Shown here: positions 14,765 through 23,677 of the stretch, piece after piece
How positions within the stretch are numbered: the stretch's first letter is position 1
How the letters are laid out: every line of letters begins with the position of its first letter
Source of the DNA: Actinacidiphila alni
GTDB lineage: Bacteria; Actinomycetota; Actinomycetes; Streptomycetales; Streptomycetaceae
Direction: 5' to 3'
Assembly (NCBI RefSeq): GCF_900112845.1
Contig: NZ_FONG01000009.1
Location: 1 to 64,000 of the forward strand
DNA length: 64,000 nt
Position numbers and translations under genes: made by a program
Notes under the pieces: generated by a model
What the model was told of the DNA's origin: nothing
Database searches by the model: none
The model's input: the letters and a program-made list of their open reading frames with translations, nothing else

Positions 14765-17500
14765 TTACTTCCGCATGACTTCCGGCTCGTGCCGGCGCAG
14801 CAGCCGGGAGACCACGACACCGCAGACGGCGCCGAGCGCCAGCAGCACGATCATGTCGAGCGTCCAGGTGCCCGCGGTGTGCTTCCACAGCGAGTCCGGC
14901 GGACCCGTCGGGTCCCACGGCATGATCACATTGAGATTCGCCGTGGCGCCCAGCGCGCCGACCGCCCAGCGCGACGGCATCAGCCAGGCGAACTGCTCGA
15001 TGCCGGGCGAGTCGTAGAGCTGGAAGAGCACGCCGGTGAAGACCACCTGGACGATGGCGAACATGACCAGCAGCGGCATCGTCTTCTCTGCGGTCTTCAC
15101 CAGCGAGGAGATGATCAGGCCGAACATCATCGAGGTGAAGCCGAGGCCGATGATGGCGAGCGTCATCTCGATCGCGGGCTGGCCCTTGGAGATCACGCCC
15201 TCGGTGGGCATGGTGCGCGGTGCGAAGCCGATGCCGCAGATGATGGCGCCCTGCACCGCGGTGATCAGGCCGAGCACGATGACCTTGGACATCAGATACG
15301 CCGACCGCGACAGGCCGGTGGCCCGTTCCCGTTCGTAGATGACCCGTTCCTTGATCAGCTCACGCACGGAGTTGGCGGCGCCGGAGAAGCAGGCGCCGAC
15401 CGCGAGGATCAGCAGGATGGTGCCCGCGTCCTTGTTGATGCCGTGCGCCTTGACCGGTCCGGGGCCGAGGCCGCTGGCCGCCGGGATGACCACGCTCACC
15501 ACGCCGAGCACGGCGGGCAGGATGAACATCAGGGCGATGAAGCCGCGGTCGGAGGCGATCACCGACAGATAGCGGCGGATCAGCGTGATCAGCTGCGGCA
15601 TCCACGCCTGCGGCTTGGGCGGCCTGGCCACCTGGTGCGGGATCACCGGCGCCTGCTGCGGCGCCGCCTGGTCCAGCTCCGCGGCGTACATCTGGTAGTG
15701 CTGCGAGCCGTGCCAGCGACCGCCCCAGTCGTAGTCGCGGTAGTTCTCGAAGGCGGAGAAGACATCGGCCCAGGTTTCGTAGCCGAAGAAGTTCAGCGCC
15801 TCGTCCGGCGGGCCGAAGTAGGCGACGGAGCCGCCCGGGGCCATCACCAGCAGCTTGTCGCACAGCGCCAGTTCGGCCACCGAGTGGGTGACGACCAGGA
15901 CGGTGCGGCCGTCGTCGGCCAGGCCGCGCAGCAGCTTCATCACGTCGCGGTCCATGCCCGGGTCGAGGCCGGAGGTCGGCTCGTCCAGGAAGATCAGCGA
16001 CGGCTTGGTGAGCAGCTCCAGGGCGACGGACACGCGCTTGCGCTGGCCGCCGGAGAGCGAGGTGATGCGCTTGTCGGCGTGGATGTCGAGCTTCAGCTCG
16101 CGCAGCACCTCGTCGATCCGCGCCTCGCGCTCGGCGGACGCGGTGTCACCGGGGAAGCGGAGCTTGGCGGCGTACCGCAGCGCGGTCTTGACCTGGAGTT
16201 CCTTGTGCAGGATGTCGTCCTGCGGGACCAGGCCGATGCGCTGCCGCAGCTCGGCGAACTGCTTGTACAGGTTCCGGTTGTCGTACAGCACCTCGCCCTG
16301 GTCGGCGGGCCGGTAGCCGGTCAGCGCGCGCAGCAGCGTGGACTTGCCGGAACCGGACGGGCCGATCACACCGATCAGCGACTTCTCCGGGACGCCGAAG
16401 GAGACGTCCTTGAGGATCTGCTTGGTGGTCTTGCCGTGCGGCACGGTGACCGTCAGGCGGCGGGCCGAGAAGGAGACCTCGCCGGTGTCGACGAACTCCT
16501 CGAGACGGTCGCCGACCAGCCGGAAGGTGGAGTGGCCGACGCCGACGATGTCGTTGGGGCCGAGCAGATGGCGCTGGATCGGCTGACCGTTGACATAGGT
16601 GCCGTTGTGGCTGCCGAGGTCGACGATCTCGTAGCGGCCGTCGGGGTGCGCCCGGAATTCCGCGTGGTAACGGGAGACCTGGAGGTCGGAGACGACCAGT
16701 TCGTTCTCCAGCGCACGGCCGATCTTCATGACCCGGCCGAGGGCGAGCTGGTGGAAGGTGGTCGGGCTGCGCACGCCCTGCGGGTGTCCGCCGGCGGGCT
16801 GCTGCGGCTGCTGGCGCGGGGCCGGCGGCTGCTGGACCGGCGGCTGCTGGCCGGGCCGGCCCCAGCCGCCCTGGCCCTGCTGGGGCTGGGGCTGCTGCGG
16901 CGCGTACTGCTGCGGCGGCTGCTGGGCGGGCGGCTGCTGGCCCCAGCCGCCCGGCTGCTGCTGGCGCGGCGGCGCGGCGGGCGCCTGGGCGTGCATCTGC
17001 GCCTGCTGGGCCGGCGGCTGGACGTGCGGCTGGGCCTGCTGCGGCATCTGCGGCTGCGCGTGCTGTTGCGGCTGCGCCTGCGGCTGGACGTGCGGCGGGG
17101 CCGCCGCGGCCTGCGCGGCGACGGGCGCCTGCTGGTAGCGCTGCTGCGGCGTCGCGTGCGCGGTCTCCGCGCTGTACACGTCGCCGCCCGCCGGGGCGCC
17201 CGCGGCGAAGTTGAGCCGGGGGCCGTCCGTGGCGTTGCCGAGGTGGATGGTCGAGCCGGGCCCGACCTCGGTCTGCTGGACCCGCTGCCCCTGCACGAAC
17301 GTGCCGTTGGTGCTGCCCAGGTCCTCTATGAGCCAACCGCGCTCCCCGCGCCGGATCGTGGCATGGCGCCACGACACCCGGGCATCGTTGATCACCAGAT
17401 CACCCGACGGGTCGCGCCCGAGGCTGTACGACCTGGCCGCGTCCAGCGTCCAGGTCCGTCCGTTCAATTCGAGTACGAGTTCAGGCACCCCAAGCCCCAT
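14765..17500 (-). CDS. Double-FHA ABC exporter (ATPase and permease fused)
   Basis: A 911-aa protein with an N-terminal FHA domain (about 1-100; SLGRDPSGDL, GSTNGTF), a Gln/Pro/Ala-rich linker (about 115-240), a second FHA (about 250-335; RYHAEF, GSHNGTY), an ABCG-type ATPase (Walker A GPSGSGKST near 378, LSGGQRKR near 482, LIFLDEPTSGLDPG near 505) and an ABC2-type permease with about six helices (630-905). FHA domains bind phosphothreonine, so transport is probably controlled by Ser/Thr kinases; it resembles mycobacterial Rv1747. GGGGGA lies 7 nt before the ATG. Substrate unknown. Confidence 0.95.
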   Translation of the reverse strand: MGLGVPELVLELNGRTWTLDAARSYSLGRDPSGDLVINDARVSWRHATIRRGERGWLIEDLGSTNGTFVQGQRVQQTEVGPGSTIHLGNATDGPRLNFAAGAPAGGDVYSAETAHATPQQRYQQAPVAAQAAAAPPHVQPQAQPQQHAQPQMPQQAQPHVQPPAQQAQMHAQAPAAPPRQQQPGGWGQQPPAQQPPQQYAPQQPQPQQGQGGWGRPGQQPPVQQPPAPRQQPQQPAGGHPQGVRSPTTFHQLALGRVMKIGRALENELVVSDLQVSRYHAEFRAHPDGRYEIVDLGSHNGTYVNGQPIQRHLLGPNDIVGVGHSTFRLVGDRLEEFVDTGEVSFSARRLTVTVPHGKTTKQILKDVSFGVPEKSLIGVIGPSGSGKSTLLRALTGYRPADQGEVLYDNRNLYKQFAELRQRIGLVPQDDILHKELQVKTALRYAAKLRFPGDTASAEREARIDEVLRELKLDIHADKRITSLSGGQRKRVSVALELLTKPSLIFLDEPTSGLDPGMDRDVMKLLRGLADDGRTVLVVTHSVAELALCDKLLVMAPGGSVAYFGPPDEALNFFGYETWADVFSAFENYRDYDWGGRWHGSQHYQMYAAELDQAAPQQAPVIPHQVARPPKPQAWMPQLITLIRRYLSVIASDRGFIALMFILPAVLGVVSVVIPAASGLGPGPVKAHGINKDAGTILLILAVGACFSGAANSVRELIKERVIYERERATGLSRSAYLMSKVIVLGLITAVQGAIICGIGFAPRTMPTEGVISKGQPAIEMTLAIIGLGFTSMMFGLIISSLVKTAEKTMPLLVMFAIVQVVFTGVLFQLYDSPGIEQFAWLMPSRWAVGALGATANLNVIMPWDPTGPPDSLWKHTAGTWTLDMIVLLALGAVCGVVVSRLLRRHEPEVMRK

Positions 17501-17731
17501 GTGTTGTCCCCCGAGTAGTCCCCCATGGGGGGAGTCTAGAGATAGCGAAGTTCGGGAGGAACTATTGCAGGCTCCTGTCTCGTAACAGAAAACAGCCCCG
17601 ATGTACGGGTTCCGCAACGGACGTTGACGGCGGCCCGCTCGGCCCCGGAGAGTGGGGCGCATTGAGGTGCTGGTGCTCGCGTGCTCGCGTCGGCGTGCAC
17701 GCGCGGGGGACGTACGGCCTCGGGGGTCGGG

Positions 17732-19612
17732 ATGAGTGCACGGACCACGCCGTGGACGAGTGTGTTGCTCGCCGCTGTGGCGTCGGTGAGTTGGGCTTTT
17801 CTGGCGATGGCGGGCACGGCCGCGCTCGCGCTCCATCTGCTCGGCGCGGACACCGCCGGTTCGCTGGGGCCGATGACCGCCGCCGTGGTCGCGATGGCGG
17901 TCGGCGGCAAGGCGCGGCCCGGCGGCGACGTCGGGGCGTTCGGGCTCAGCGGCTCGCAGACGCAGGCCGGGATCGGGATAGCGCCGCTGGGCGTGGCCCT
18001 GGTCGGCGCGCTGCTGCTGTCGTGGGTCTTCCTGCGTTCGCTGCGCCGGGCCGGTGCCGAGGTGAGCGTGCGGGAACTGCTGGCGCGGGTGGTGAGCACC
18101 GCGGTGCTCTTCCTCGCCGTGCTCGGCGGCCTCGCCTGGGCCGGGCAGGACACGGTCGCCATCGACGGTTCCGCGCTGAGCCCGTCCAAGGGCACCACCG
18201 ACGACCTGCTGGGCAAGCTGCCGGGCGTCGGCAAGATCAGCGGCGGCCTCGCGGACGGTCTGCAGGGGCTGATCCAGACCAAAGCGTCGATCACCTTCGA
18301 GGTCGCCACCGGCCGGACCCTGATGGGCGGTCTGCTGTGGGTGCTCGGCGTGCTGCTGATCGCGCTGCTCGCCTCGCGCCGTACCCCGCTGCCGGCCGGC
18401 TGGGAGGGCGTGCACCGTACGGTGCGGCCCGCGGTGTCCGCGCTGGTGGCGGTGCTGGTCGTCGCGGTGCTCGCGGGTGACGCGGCGGCCTGCTACGCGG
18501 CGCTGACCGGTGACGAGCCGGGCCGGATCATGGGCGGCGCGCTGATCGGCGCGCCCAACGGGGTGTGGCTCGCGGTGCCGCTCGGCCTGTTCGTGCCGTG
18601 GAAGGGCCAGGCGTCGGGACCGCTGACGGCGTTCCTGCCCGACCCCGTCGACAAGCTGCTGGCCGGGGGCGCGGGCAAGACGATCACACCGGGCGCGCTC
18701 GCCGACCTCGACGGGCGGGTGTGGCTGCTGCCGGTCGCCATCGCGCTGATGATGCTGGTCGCGGGCGCGCTGACCGCCACCCGTACACCGCTCGGCGACA
18801 GCACGAAGACCGGGTTCGTGGGCCGGTGCGCGCTGCGGCTCGGGATCGTCACGGCGCTCGCGCTGCCGCTGCTCACCCAACTGAGCAAGGTGAAGGTGAA
18901 CGCCAATCTGTCGGTGTTCGGCCTCGATGCGGTCGGCGCCGGGATCGATCTGCACGGCTCCCTGCCGCTGGGGCTGCTGCTCGGCGCCCTGTGGGGCGCG
19001 GGCGCGGCGGCCCTGGGCGCGCTGCTGGCGCTGGCCTTCGGGTCCGCGGGGCGGCAGGTCGCGCCGCTGGCGCTGGCCGGTATGTCCGGTGCGGCCGGTC
19101 CCGACGGCCAGGTCCCGGCCGCCGTTCCCGCCACCGGCGGGGTGCCGGTGGTCGCCACGGCCGTACTGCCGGTGGCCGACAACCCGTACGCGGAACCATC
19201 GGTGGACAATCCGTACGCCGAGCCGCCAGCCGACCATCCGTACGCCGAACCGCCCGGCGCCGCGCCCGCGGGGCCGTACGGCGAAGCGGCGGCGGAGACC
19301 GGCAAGGGGACGCCGGCCGGAGCGCCCGGTGGTGACGACGCGGGCCGTACGTATCCGGCGATCGCGTACGAGCCGGGACCGTATCTGCCGAGCCCGGTCT
19401 ACCGGCCCGAGGACGAGTCGAACCCGTACGCGGAGCCGCGGTCCGGGGAGGAGCAGGCCGCGCCCGGGGCCGGTGGCGCGGACTCGCCGACCGTCGTGGG
19501 CCCGCCGCCCGGCCCGCGCCGCCCCGCCCCGGGCGGGTCCGAGGACAAGTGGCCGGAGCCGCCGCCTCCCCCGCCGCCCGCGGCGCCCCGCCCGCCGCGC
19601 CGCCCCCGCTGA
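17732..19612 (+). CDS. Streptophobe-family membrane protein
   Basis: A 626-aa protein with about ten hydrophobic segments over residues 1-450 and a disordered Pro-rich C-terminus (about 480-626). The tail holds repeated NPYAEP/HPYAEP units (four clear copies) and ends in a polyproline and Arg-rich run. This matches the streptophobe family, found in Streptomyces and without known function. It is divergent from the double-FHA exporter; the roughly 230 bp between them may control both. The ATG at 17732 gives MSARTTPW; an upstream in-frame start at 17681 is less likely. Confidence 0.85.
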   Translation: MSARTTPWTSVLLAAVASVSWAFLAMAGTAALALHLLGADTAGSLGPMTAAVVAMAVGGKARPGGDVGAFGLSGSQTQAGIGIAPLGVALVGALLLSWVFLRSLRRAGAEVSVRELLARVVSTAVLFLAVLGGLAWAGQDTVAIDGSALSPSKGTTDDLLGKLPGVGKISGGLADGLQGLIQTKASITFEVATGRTLMGGLLWVLGVLLIALLASRRTPLPAGWEGVHRTVRPAVSALVAVLVVAVLAGDAAACYAALTGDEPGRIMGGALIGAPNGVWLAVPLGLFVPWKGQASGPLTAFLPDPVDKLLAGGAGKTITPGALADLDGRVWLLPVAIALMMLVAGALTATRTPLGDSTKTGFVGRCALRLGIVTALALPLLTQLSKVKVNANLSVFGLDAVGAGIDLHGSLPLGLLLGALWGAGAAALGALLALAFGSAGRQVAPLALAGMSGAAGPDGQVPAAVPATGGVPVVATAVLPVADNPYAEPSVDNPYAEPPADHPYAEPPGAAPAGPYGEAAAETGKGTPAGAPGGDDAGRTYPAIAYEPGPYLPSPVYRPEDESNPYAEPRSGEEQAAPGAGGADSPTVVGPPPGPRRPAPGGSEDKWPEPPPPPPPAAPRPPRRPR

Positions 19613-19679
19613 CCGGGGCGGTCCGCCACCCGAGACGGGCGGTCGCCCCGCCGGGCCGGGCCGATACGGTGGGACCACC

Positions 19680-20924
19680 ATGAACGACGTCTCGCAGCCC
19701 GCGCCTGTCGCCGACGTTCCTCCGGCGGACGCGCCCACCCTCCTTGTCAAGATCTTCGGCAAGGACCGCCCCGGCATCACCGCCGGGCTCTTCGACACGC
19801 TCGCCGCCTTCCGGCTGGACGTGGTGGACATCGAGCAGGTGGTCACCCGGGGCCGGATAGTGCTGTGCGCCCTGGTGACGGCCCCGGCCGCCGCGCTGGA
19901 GGGCGAACTGCGCTCCACCGTGCACAGTTGGGCCGAGTCCATCGGCATGGAGGCGGAGATCATCTCCGGCACGGGCGACAACCGGCCGCGCGGCGAGGGC
20001 CGTTCGCATGTCACCGTGCTCGGCCGGCCGCTCACCGCGGAGTCGACGGCCGCCACCGCGGCGCTGATCACCAACGCCGGCGGCAACATCGACCGGATCT
20101 TCCGGCTCGCCAAGTACCCGGTGACCGCGGTCGAGTTCGCCGTCTCGGGCGCCGAGCCCGGGGCGCTGCGCTCGGTGCTCTCGGTGGAGGCGGCGGCGCT
20201 CGGCATCGATGTCGCGGTGGTCCCGGCAGGCTTGCAGCGCAGGGCGCAGCGGCTGGTGGTGATGGACGTGGACTCCACCGTCATCCAGGACGAGGTGATC
20301 GAACTCTTCGCCGCGCACGCGGGCTGCGAGGCCGAGGTCGCGCAGGTGACGGCCGCCGCGATGCGCGGCGAGCTGGACTTCGAGCAGTCGCTGCACGCGC
20401 GGGTGGCGCTGCTGGCGGGTCTGGACGCCTCGGTGGTGGACAAGGTCCGCTCCGAGGTGCGGCTGACACCCGGCGCGCGCACCCTGATCCGTACGCTCAA
20501 GCGGCTCGGCTACCAGGTGGGTGTCGTCTCCGGCGGTTTCACCCAGGTCACCGACGACCTCAAGGCGCGGCTCGGCCTGGACTTCGCGGCGGCCAACACC
20601 CTTGAGGTGGTGGACGGCCGCTTCACCGGCAAGGTGATCGGCCCGATCGTGGACCGGGCGGGCAAGGCACGGCTGCTGCGCAGCTTCGCCGAGCAGGCCG
20701 GGGTGCCGCTGAGCCAGACCGTGGCGATCGGCGACGGCGCCAACGACCTGGACATGCTCAACGCGGCCGGGCTCGGCGTCGCCTTCAACGCCAAGCCCGT
20801 CGTCCGGCAGGCCGCGGACACCGCCGTGACGGTGCCCTTCCTCGACACGGTGCTGTATCTGCTGGGCATCACCCGCGAGGAGATCGAGGCCGCCGACGCG
20901 CTGGACGGCGTCCCCACGCTCTGA
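19680..20924 (+). CDS. serB: Phosphoserine phosphatase
   Basis: A 414-aa cytoplasmic HAD-family enzyme for the last step of serine synthesis. Two ACT-like regulatory domains occupy about residues 20-180, followed by the HAD core with catalytic DVDSTV (DxDxT), GVVSGGFTQV and GDGANDLDML. Length fits the long actinobacterial SerB type. There is no Shine-Dalgarno sequence; TACGGT at 19665-19670 predicts a start only 3 nt before the ATG, so translation is probably leaderless. Confidence 0.96.
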   Translation: MNDVSQPAPVADVPPADAPTLLVKIFGKDRPGITAGLFDTLAAFRLDVVDIEQVVTRGRIVLCALVTAPAAALEGELRSTVHSWAESIGMEAEIISGTGDNRPRGEGRSHVTVLGRPLTAESTAATAALITNAGGNIDRIFRLAKYPVTAVEFAVSGAEPGALRSVLSVEAAALGIDVAVVPAGLQRRAQRLVVMDVDSTVIQDEVIELFAAHAGCEAEVAQVTAAAMRGELDFEQSLHARVALLAGLDASVVDKVRSEVRLTPGARTLIRTLKRLGYQVGVVSGGFTQVTDDLKARLGLDFAAANTLEVVDGRFTGKVIGPIVDRAGKARLLRSFAEQAGVPLSQTVAIGDGANDLDMLNAAGLGVAFNAKPVVRQAADTAVTVPFLDTVLYLLGITREEIEAADALDGVPTL

Positions 20925-20957
20925 CCGCGAGCGCGGCCGTGGGCCGTACGCGGCGGC

Positions 20958-21473
20958 TCAGTCGTGCGGTGCCCAGAAGGCGGTCAGCCGGCCGACACCG
21001 TGCTCGACGGACTTCCAGGAGCCGGAGAAGGTGACGACGGCGAAGGCGGCGGTCGGGAAGCCGCGGGACATCCGGGCGGCGGTGTCGCCCTCCGCGCCGC
21101 CCGCGAGGGCGTCGGCGAGCGCGTGGGTGCCGGGATTGTGGCCGATCAGCAGCAGCGAGCCGATCTCGTCGGGGGTCTCGGTGAGCAGGGCCAGCAGATC
21201 GCCCAGGGTGGCTTCGTAGAGCCGCTCCTCGTAGACGGTCTTCGGGCGGTGCGGCATCTCGTGCGCGGCGAGCTTCCAGGTCTCCCGGGTACGGACCGCG
21301 GTGGAGCACAGGGCGAGTTCCGGGGTGATGCCGTCGTCGGCGAGGCGGCGGCCCGCCGCAGCGGCGTCCAGCCGTCCCCGGTCGGCCAGTGGCCGCTCGT
21401 GGTCGGCGACCGACGGCCAGTCGGCCTTGGCGTGGCGGAGCAGGACGATCGTGCGGGGCGAATCGGCGGTCAT
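20958..21473 (-). CDS. SixA-type histidine phosphatase family protein
   Basis: A 171-aa histidine phosphatase. The catalytic RHG-type motif appears as LLRHAKADWP with RHA, and the second His is in LLIGHNPGTHALADALAG. A conserved Glu lies in YEERLYEAT. SixA proteins dephosphorylate phosphohistidine in signalling proteins, but many relatives have other substrates. It is convergent with serB, 33 nt away. Confidence 0.92.
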   Translation of the reverse strand: MTADSPRTIVLLRHAKADWPSVADHERPLADRGRLDAAAAGRRLADDGITPELALCSTAVRTRETWKLAAHEMPHRPKTVYEERLYEATLGDLLALLTETPDEIGSLLLIGHNPGTHALADALAGGAEGDTAARMSRGFPTAAFAVVTFSGSWKSVEHGVGRLTAFWAPHD

Positions 21474-21608
21474 GCCCCTCAGCTTTCCAGAAAACCCGCT
21501 GTCAGGCGCGGGATGGGCGATCTCCTGCGCCGTACCGCCCGGCGCTGCGTACCCTGCCGGGGCGTGCGGTGCGGGGCCGGCGGCGGTTCGTGGGACGCGC
21601 GGAACGGG

Positions 21609-21863
21609 TCACAGGATGTGCGCGACGAAGTGCGGCAGGGCCGCCGCGATCCGGCCGAGCAGATCGCCGGAGGAGGAGGCGGTGGAGGCGTCGGCGGTGC
21701 CGCCGCTGAGCAGCGCGAGCAGGGCCGCGAAGGCGAGCGCGGGCAGCGCGACCGCCCACCACGGCAGCCGGGTCTGCACCTGCTCCGGCTCGTGCTTCCC
21801 GGTGGCCGGGCCGGCGGTGGTCCCGGACTGCCGGGAGTAGAAGTGCGGGGACTGCGTGGTCAC
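21609..21863 (-). CDS. Small single-pass membrane protein, unknown function
   Basis: An 84-aa protein with a polar N-terminus, one membrane helix (WWAVALPALAFAALLALLSG, about residues 37-56) and a Ser/Ala-rich C-terminus. GTG at 21863 is preceded by GGAGG 8 nt away. It looks like a Streptomyces-restricted family; I cannot assign a role. Confidence 0.7.
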   Translation of the reverse strand: MTTQSPHFYSRQSGTTAGPATGKHEPEQVQTRLPWWAVALPALAFAALLALLSGGTADASTASSSGDLLGRIAAALPHFVAHIL

Positions 21864-22083
21864 GGTGACCGCCTCCGGAGAACCGTCGAAGTGCCGTTGT
21901 CTGACTGCTGTCTGACTGCACTGAGACGCTACGGGCGGGCGCCGTGTGACCCCATCCGGTCGTCCACCCACTTGACCCTGACCCTGACCCCCTAGGGATG
22001 GTGGGGTTGTCCCCACCCCCCTGTCGGGGTCGTGGCCGGAAGCGGCCGTACGGACGGGCGCCGCGGACGGGCGGGCGGCCTCG

Positions 22084-22206
22084 TCAGCCCATGCGGGCGG
22101 CGATGGTGGCGACGATGGCGACCAGCGCGGGGACACCCATCATGAGTCCGAAGACGATGAGCAGGCGCCGCTGGCTCTGCGGGGGGTTCGGTTCGAGTAC
22201 GGGCAT
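22084..22206 (-). CDS. SGM_5486-family transporter-associated miniprotein
   Basis: A 40-aa protein starting MPVLEPNPPQSQRRLL, with one membrane helix (IVFGLMMGVPALVAIVATIA). It matches a tiny Streptomyces family found beside CynX/NimT-type MFS carriers, and indeed sits 42 nt downstream of such a gene on the same strand. It may be a small subunit or stabiliser of the carrier (inference). Confidence 0.85.
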   Translation of the reverse strand: MPVLEPNPPQSQRRLLIVFGLMMGVPALVAIVATIAARMG

Positions 22207-22248
22207 GGGCTCAGTCTCGCACCGGGCCGCGTCTCCCCCGCACCGGGG

Positions 22249-23655
22249 TCACCATTCGTCCTCGATGTGCCGTCTGCGTCCGGCGAGCACCCCGCAGACG
22301 ATCTGCGGCACCATCAGCGCGGTCATGAAGAGGATCGGCAGCCCCCAGCCGCCGCTCGCCTGGTTGAGCGTGCCGACCAGGATCGGCCCGGGGATGGAGA
22401 TCAGATAGCCGGTGCTCTGCGCGAAGGCGGACAGCCTGACCACTCCCGCGCCGCTGCGCGAGCGCATCCCGATCATCGTCAGGGCCAGCGGGAAGGCGCA
22501 GTTGGCGACGCCGAGCAGCAGCGCCCACACCCACGGCGCGGCGGCCGGGGCGCTCCACAGGCCCGCGTAGCCGATCAGGCCGAAGACGCCGAGCAGCACC
22601 ACCAGCGGGCCCTGGGTGCGCATCCGGGCGGCCAGCGGCGGCAGTACGAAGGACAGCGGCACACCCATCACCATGGTGACGGCGAGCAGCAGGCCCGCTT
22701 TGTCGGCGGACAGGCCGGCGTCCCGGAAGATCTGCGGCATCCAGCCCATGGTGATGTAGGCGGCGGTGGCCTGGAGCCCGAAGAAGCAGGCGAGCGCCCA
22801 GGCGGTGCGGCTGCCGGTGATCCGGCCGGAACCGCCGTCCCCGGCGGCCCGCGTACGGTCAGTGGCCCGCGTACGGTCGGTGGCCTGCGCACGGTCGGCG
22901 GACCGCGTGCTGTCCTCGGCGGGGGTCCCGACCGGCTCGCGCGGCGCGCCCGTACGGTCGCGGACCAGCGGCAGCCAGGGCAGCACGGCGACCGCGGCCA
23001 GGGCGGCCCAGACGCCGAGGCCGAGCCGCCAGCCGTGGCCGAGGGCGTGCGTCATGGGGACGGTGACGGCGGCGGCCAGCGCGGTGCCGAGCGACAGGGC
23101 CATCGAGTACAGGCCGGTCATCGTGCCGACCTTGTCGGGGAAGTAGCGCTTGACGATGACCGGCATCAGCACGTTCGAGACGGCGATGCCGCCGAGCGCG
23201 AGGGCGCTGAGGACCAGGAACAGCACGGTGTTCCCGGCCAGCGGGCGCAGCGCGAGCCCGGCGGTGATGGCGGCCATGCCGACGCAGACCACGGCGCCCG
23301 GGCCGAAGCGGCGGGCCAGCCGGGGCGCGGCGAAGCCGAAGAGCGCGAAGCACGCGGAGGGCACGGAGGTGAGCAGGCCCGCCATGGTGCCGCTCATGCC
23401 GAGGCCGTCGCGGACCTCCTCCAGCAGGGCGCCGAGGCTGGTGATGCCGGGGCGGAGGTTGACGGCGGCCAGCAGGAGTCCGACGACGACGAGGCGGCGC
23501 AGCCAGGGGCTCGCGCCGGTGCCGGGCGCGGCGGCGGACGCGGTACGGGAGGCGCCGGAGGGCGTGGCGGCGGCCTGGACCGGTATCGCGGCCGGTGTCG
23601 GGGTGGCGGTCAGGCCCTTCGCGGTGCCGGGGGCGGGGGATTCGTCATCACGCAT
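22249..23655 (-). CDS. MFS transporter, CynX/NimT family
   Basis: A 468-aa carrier with about 12 membrane helices. The first has the family sequence NLRPGITSLGALLEEVR, and the central cytoplasmic loop (about residues 245-285) carries tandem ATDRTR repeats. The family includes cyanate and 2-nitroimidazole carriers; the substrate here is unknown. ATG at 23655 lies 22 nt from the divergent fadR-type gene across a palindrome. A minus-strand -10-like TATGAT (23667-23662) predicts a start on the ATG itself. Confidence 0.93.
   Translation of the reverse strand: MRDDESPAPGTAKGLTATPTPAAIPVQAAATPSGASRTASAAAPGTGASPWLRRLVVVGLLLAAVNLRPGITSLGALLEEVRDGLGMSGTMAGLLTSVPSACFALFGFAAPRLARRFGPGAVVCVGMAAITAGLALRPLAGNTVLFLVLSALALGGIAVSNVLMPVIVKRYFPDKVGTMTGLYSMALSLGTALAAAVTVPMTHALGHGWRLGLGVWAALAAVAVLPWLPLVRDRTGAPREPVGTPAEDSTRSADRAQATDRTRATDRTRAAGDGGSGRITGSRTAWALACFFGLQATAAYITMGWMPQIFRDAGLSADKAGLLLAVTMVMGVPLSFVLPPLAARMRTQGPLVVLLGVFGLIGYAGLWSAPAAAPWVWALLLGVANCAFPLALTMIGMRSRSGAGVVRLSAFAQSTGYLISIPGPILVGTLNQASGGWGLPILFMTALMVPQIVCGVLAGRRRHIEDEW
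22846..22917 (-). repeat. 18-bp in-frame tandem repeat inside the MFS gene
   Basis: Three near-identical 18-nt units (22846, 22864, 22882) and a degenerate fourth encode ATDRTR-like hexapeptides in the central loop of the transporter. The period is a multiple of three, so copy-number change would keep the frame. Confidence 0.75.
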
Positions 23656-23659
23656 GCAC

Positions 23660-23676
23660 CCATCATAGAATGATGG
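23660..23676. promoter_or_regulatory. Palindromic operator between MFS and FadR-type genes
   Basis: CCATCAT-AGA-ATGATGG is a perfect inverted repeat. It contains a plus-strand -10 box TAGAAT (23666-23671, predicted start at 23678) and a minus-strand -10 box TATGAT (23667-23662, predicted start at 23655). Both predicted starts are the A of an ATG. A dimeric GntR-type repressor bound here would block both genes. Confidence 0.65.
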
Positions 23677-23677
23677 G

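Noticed and set aside
16728-17138. A Trp/Cys/Gly-rich plus-strand ORF of 136 codons
   Set aside because: It is the antisense of the Gln/Pro-rich linker codons (CAG, CCG) in the double-FHA exporter.
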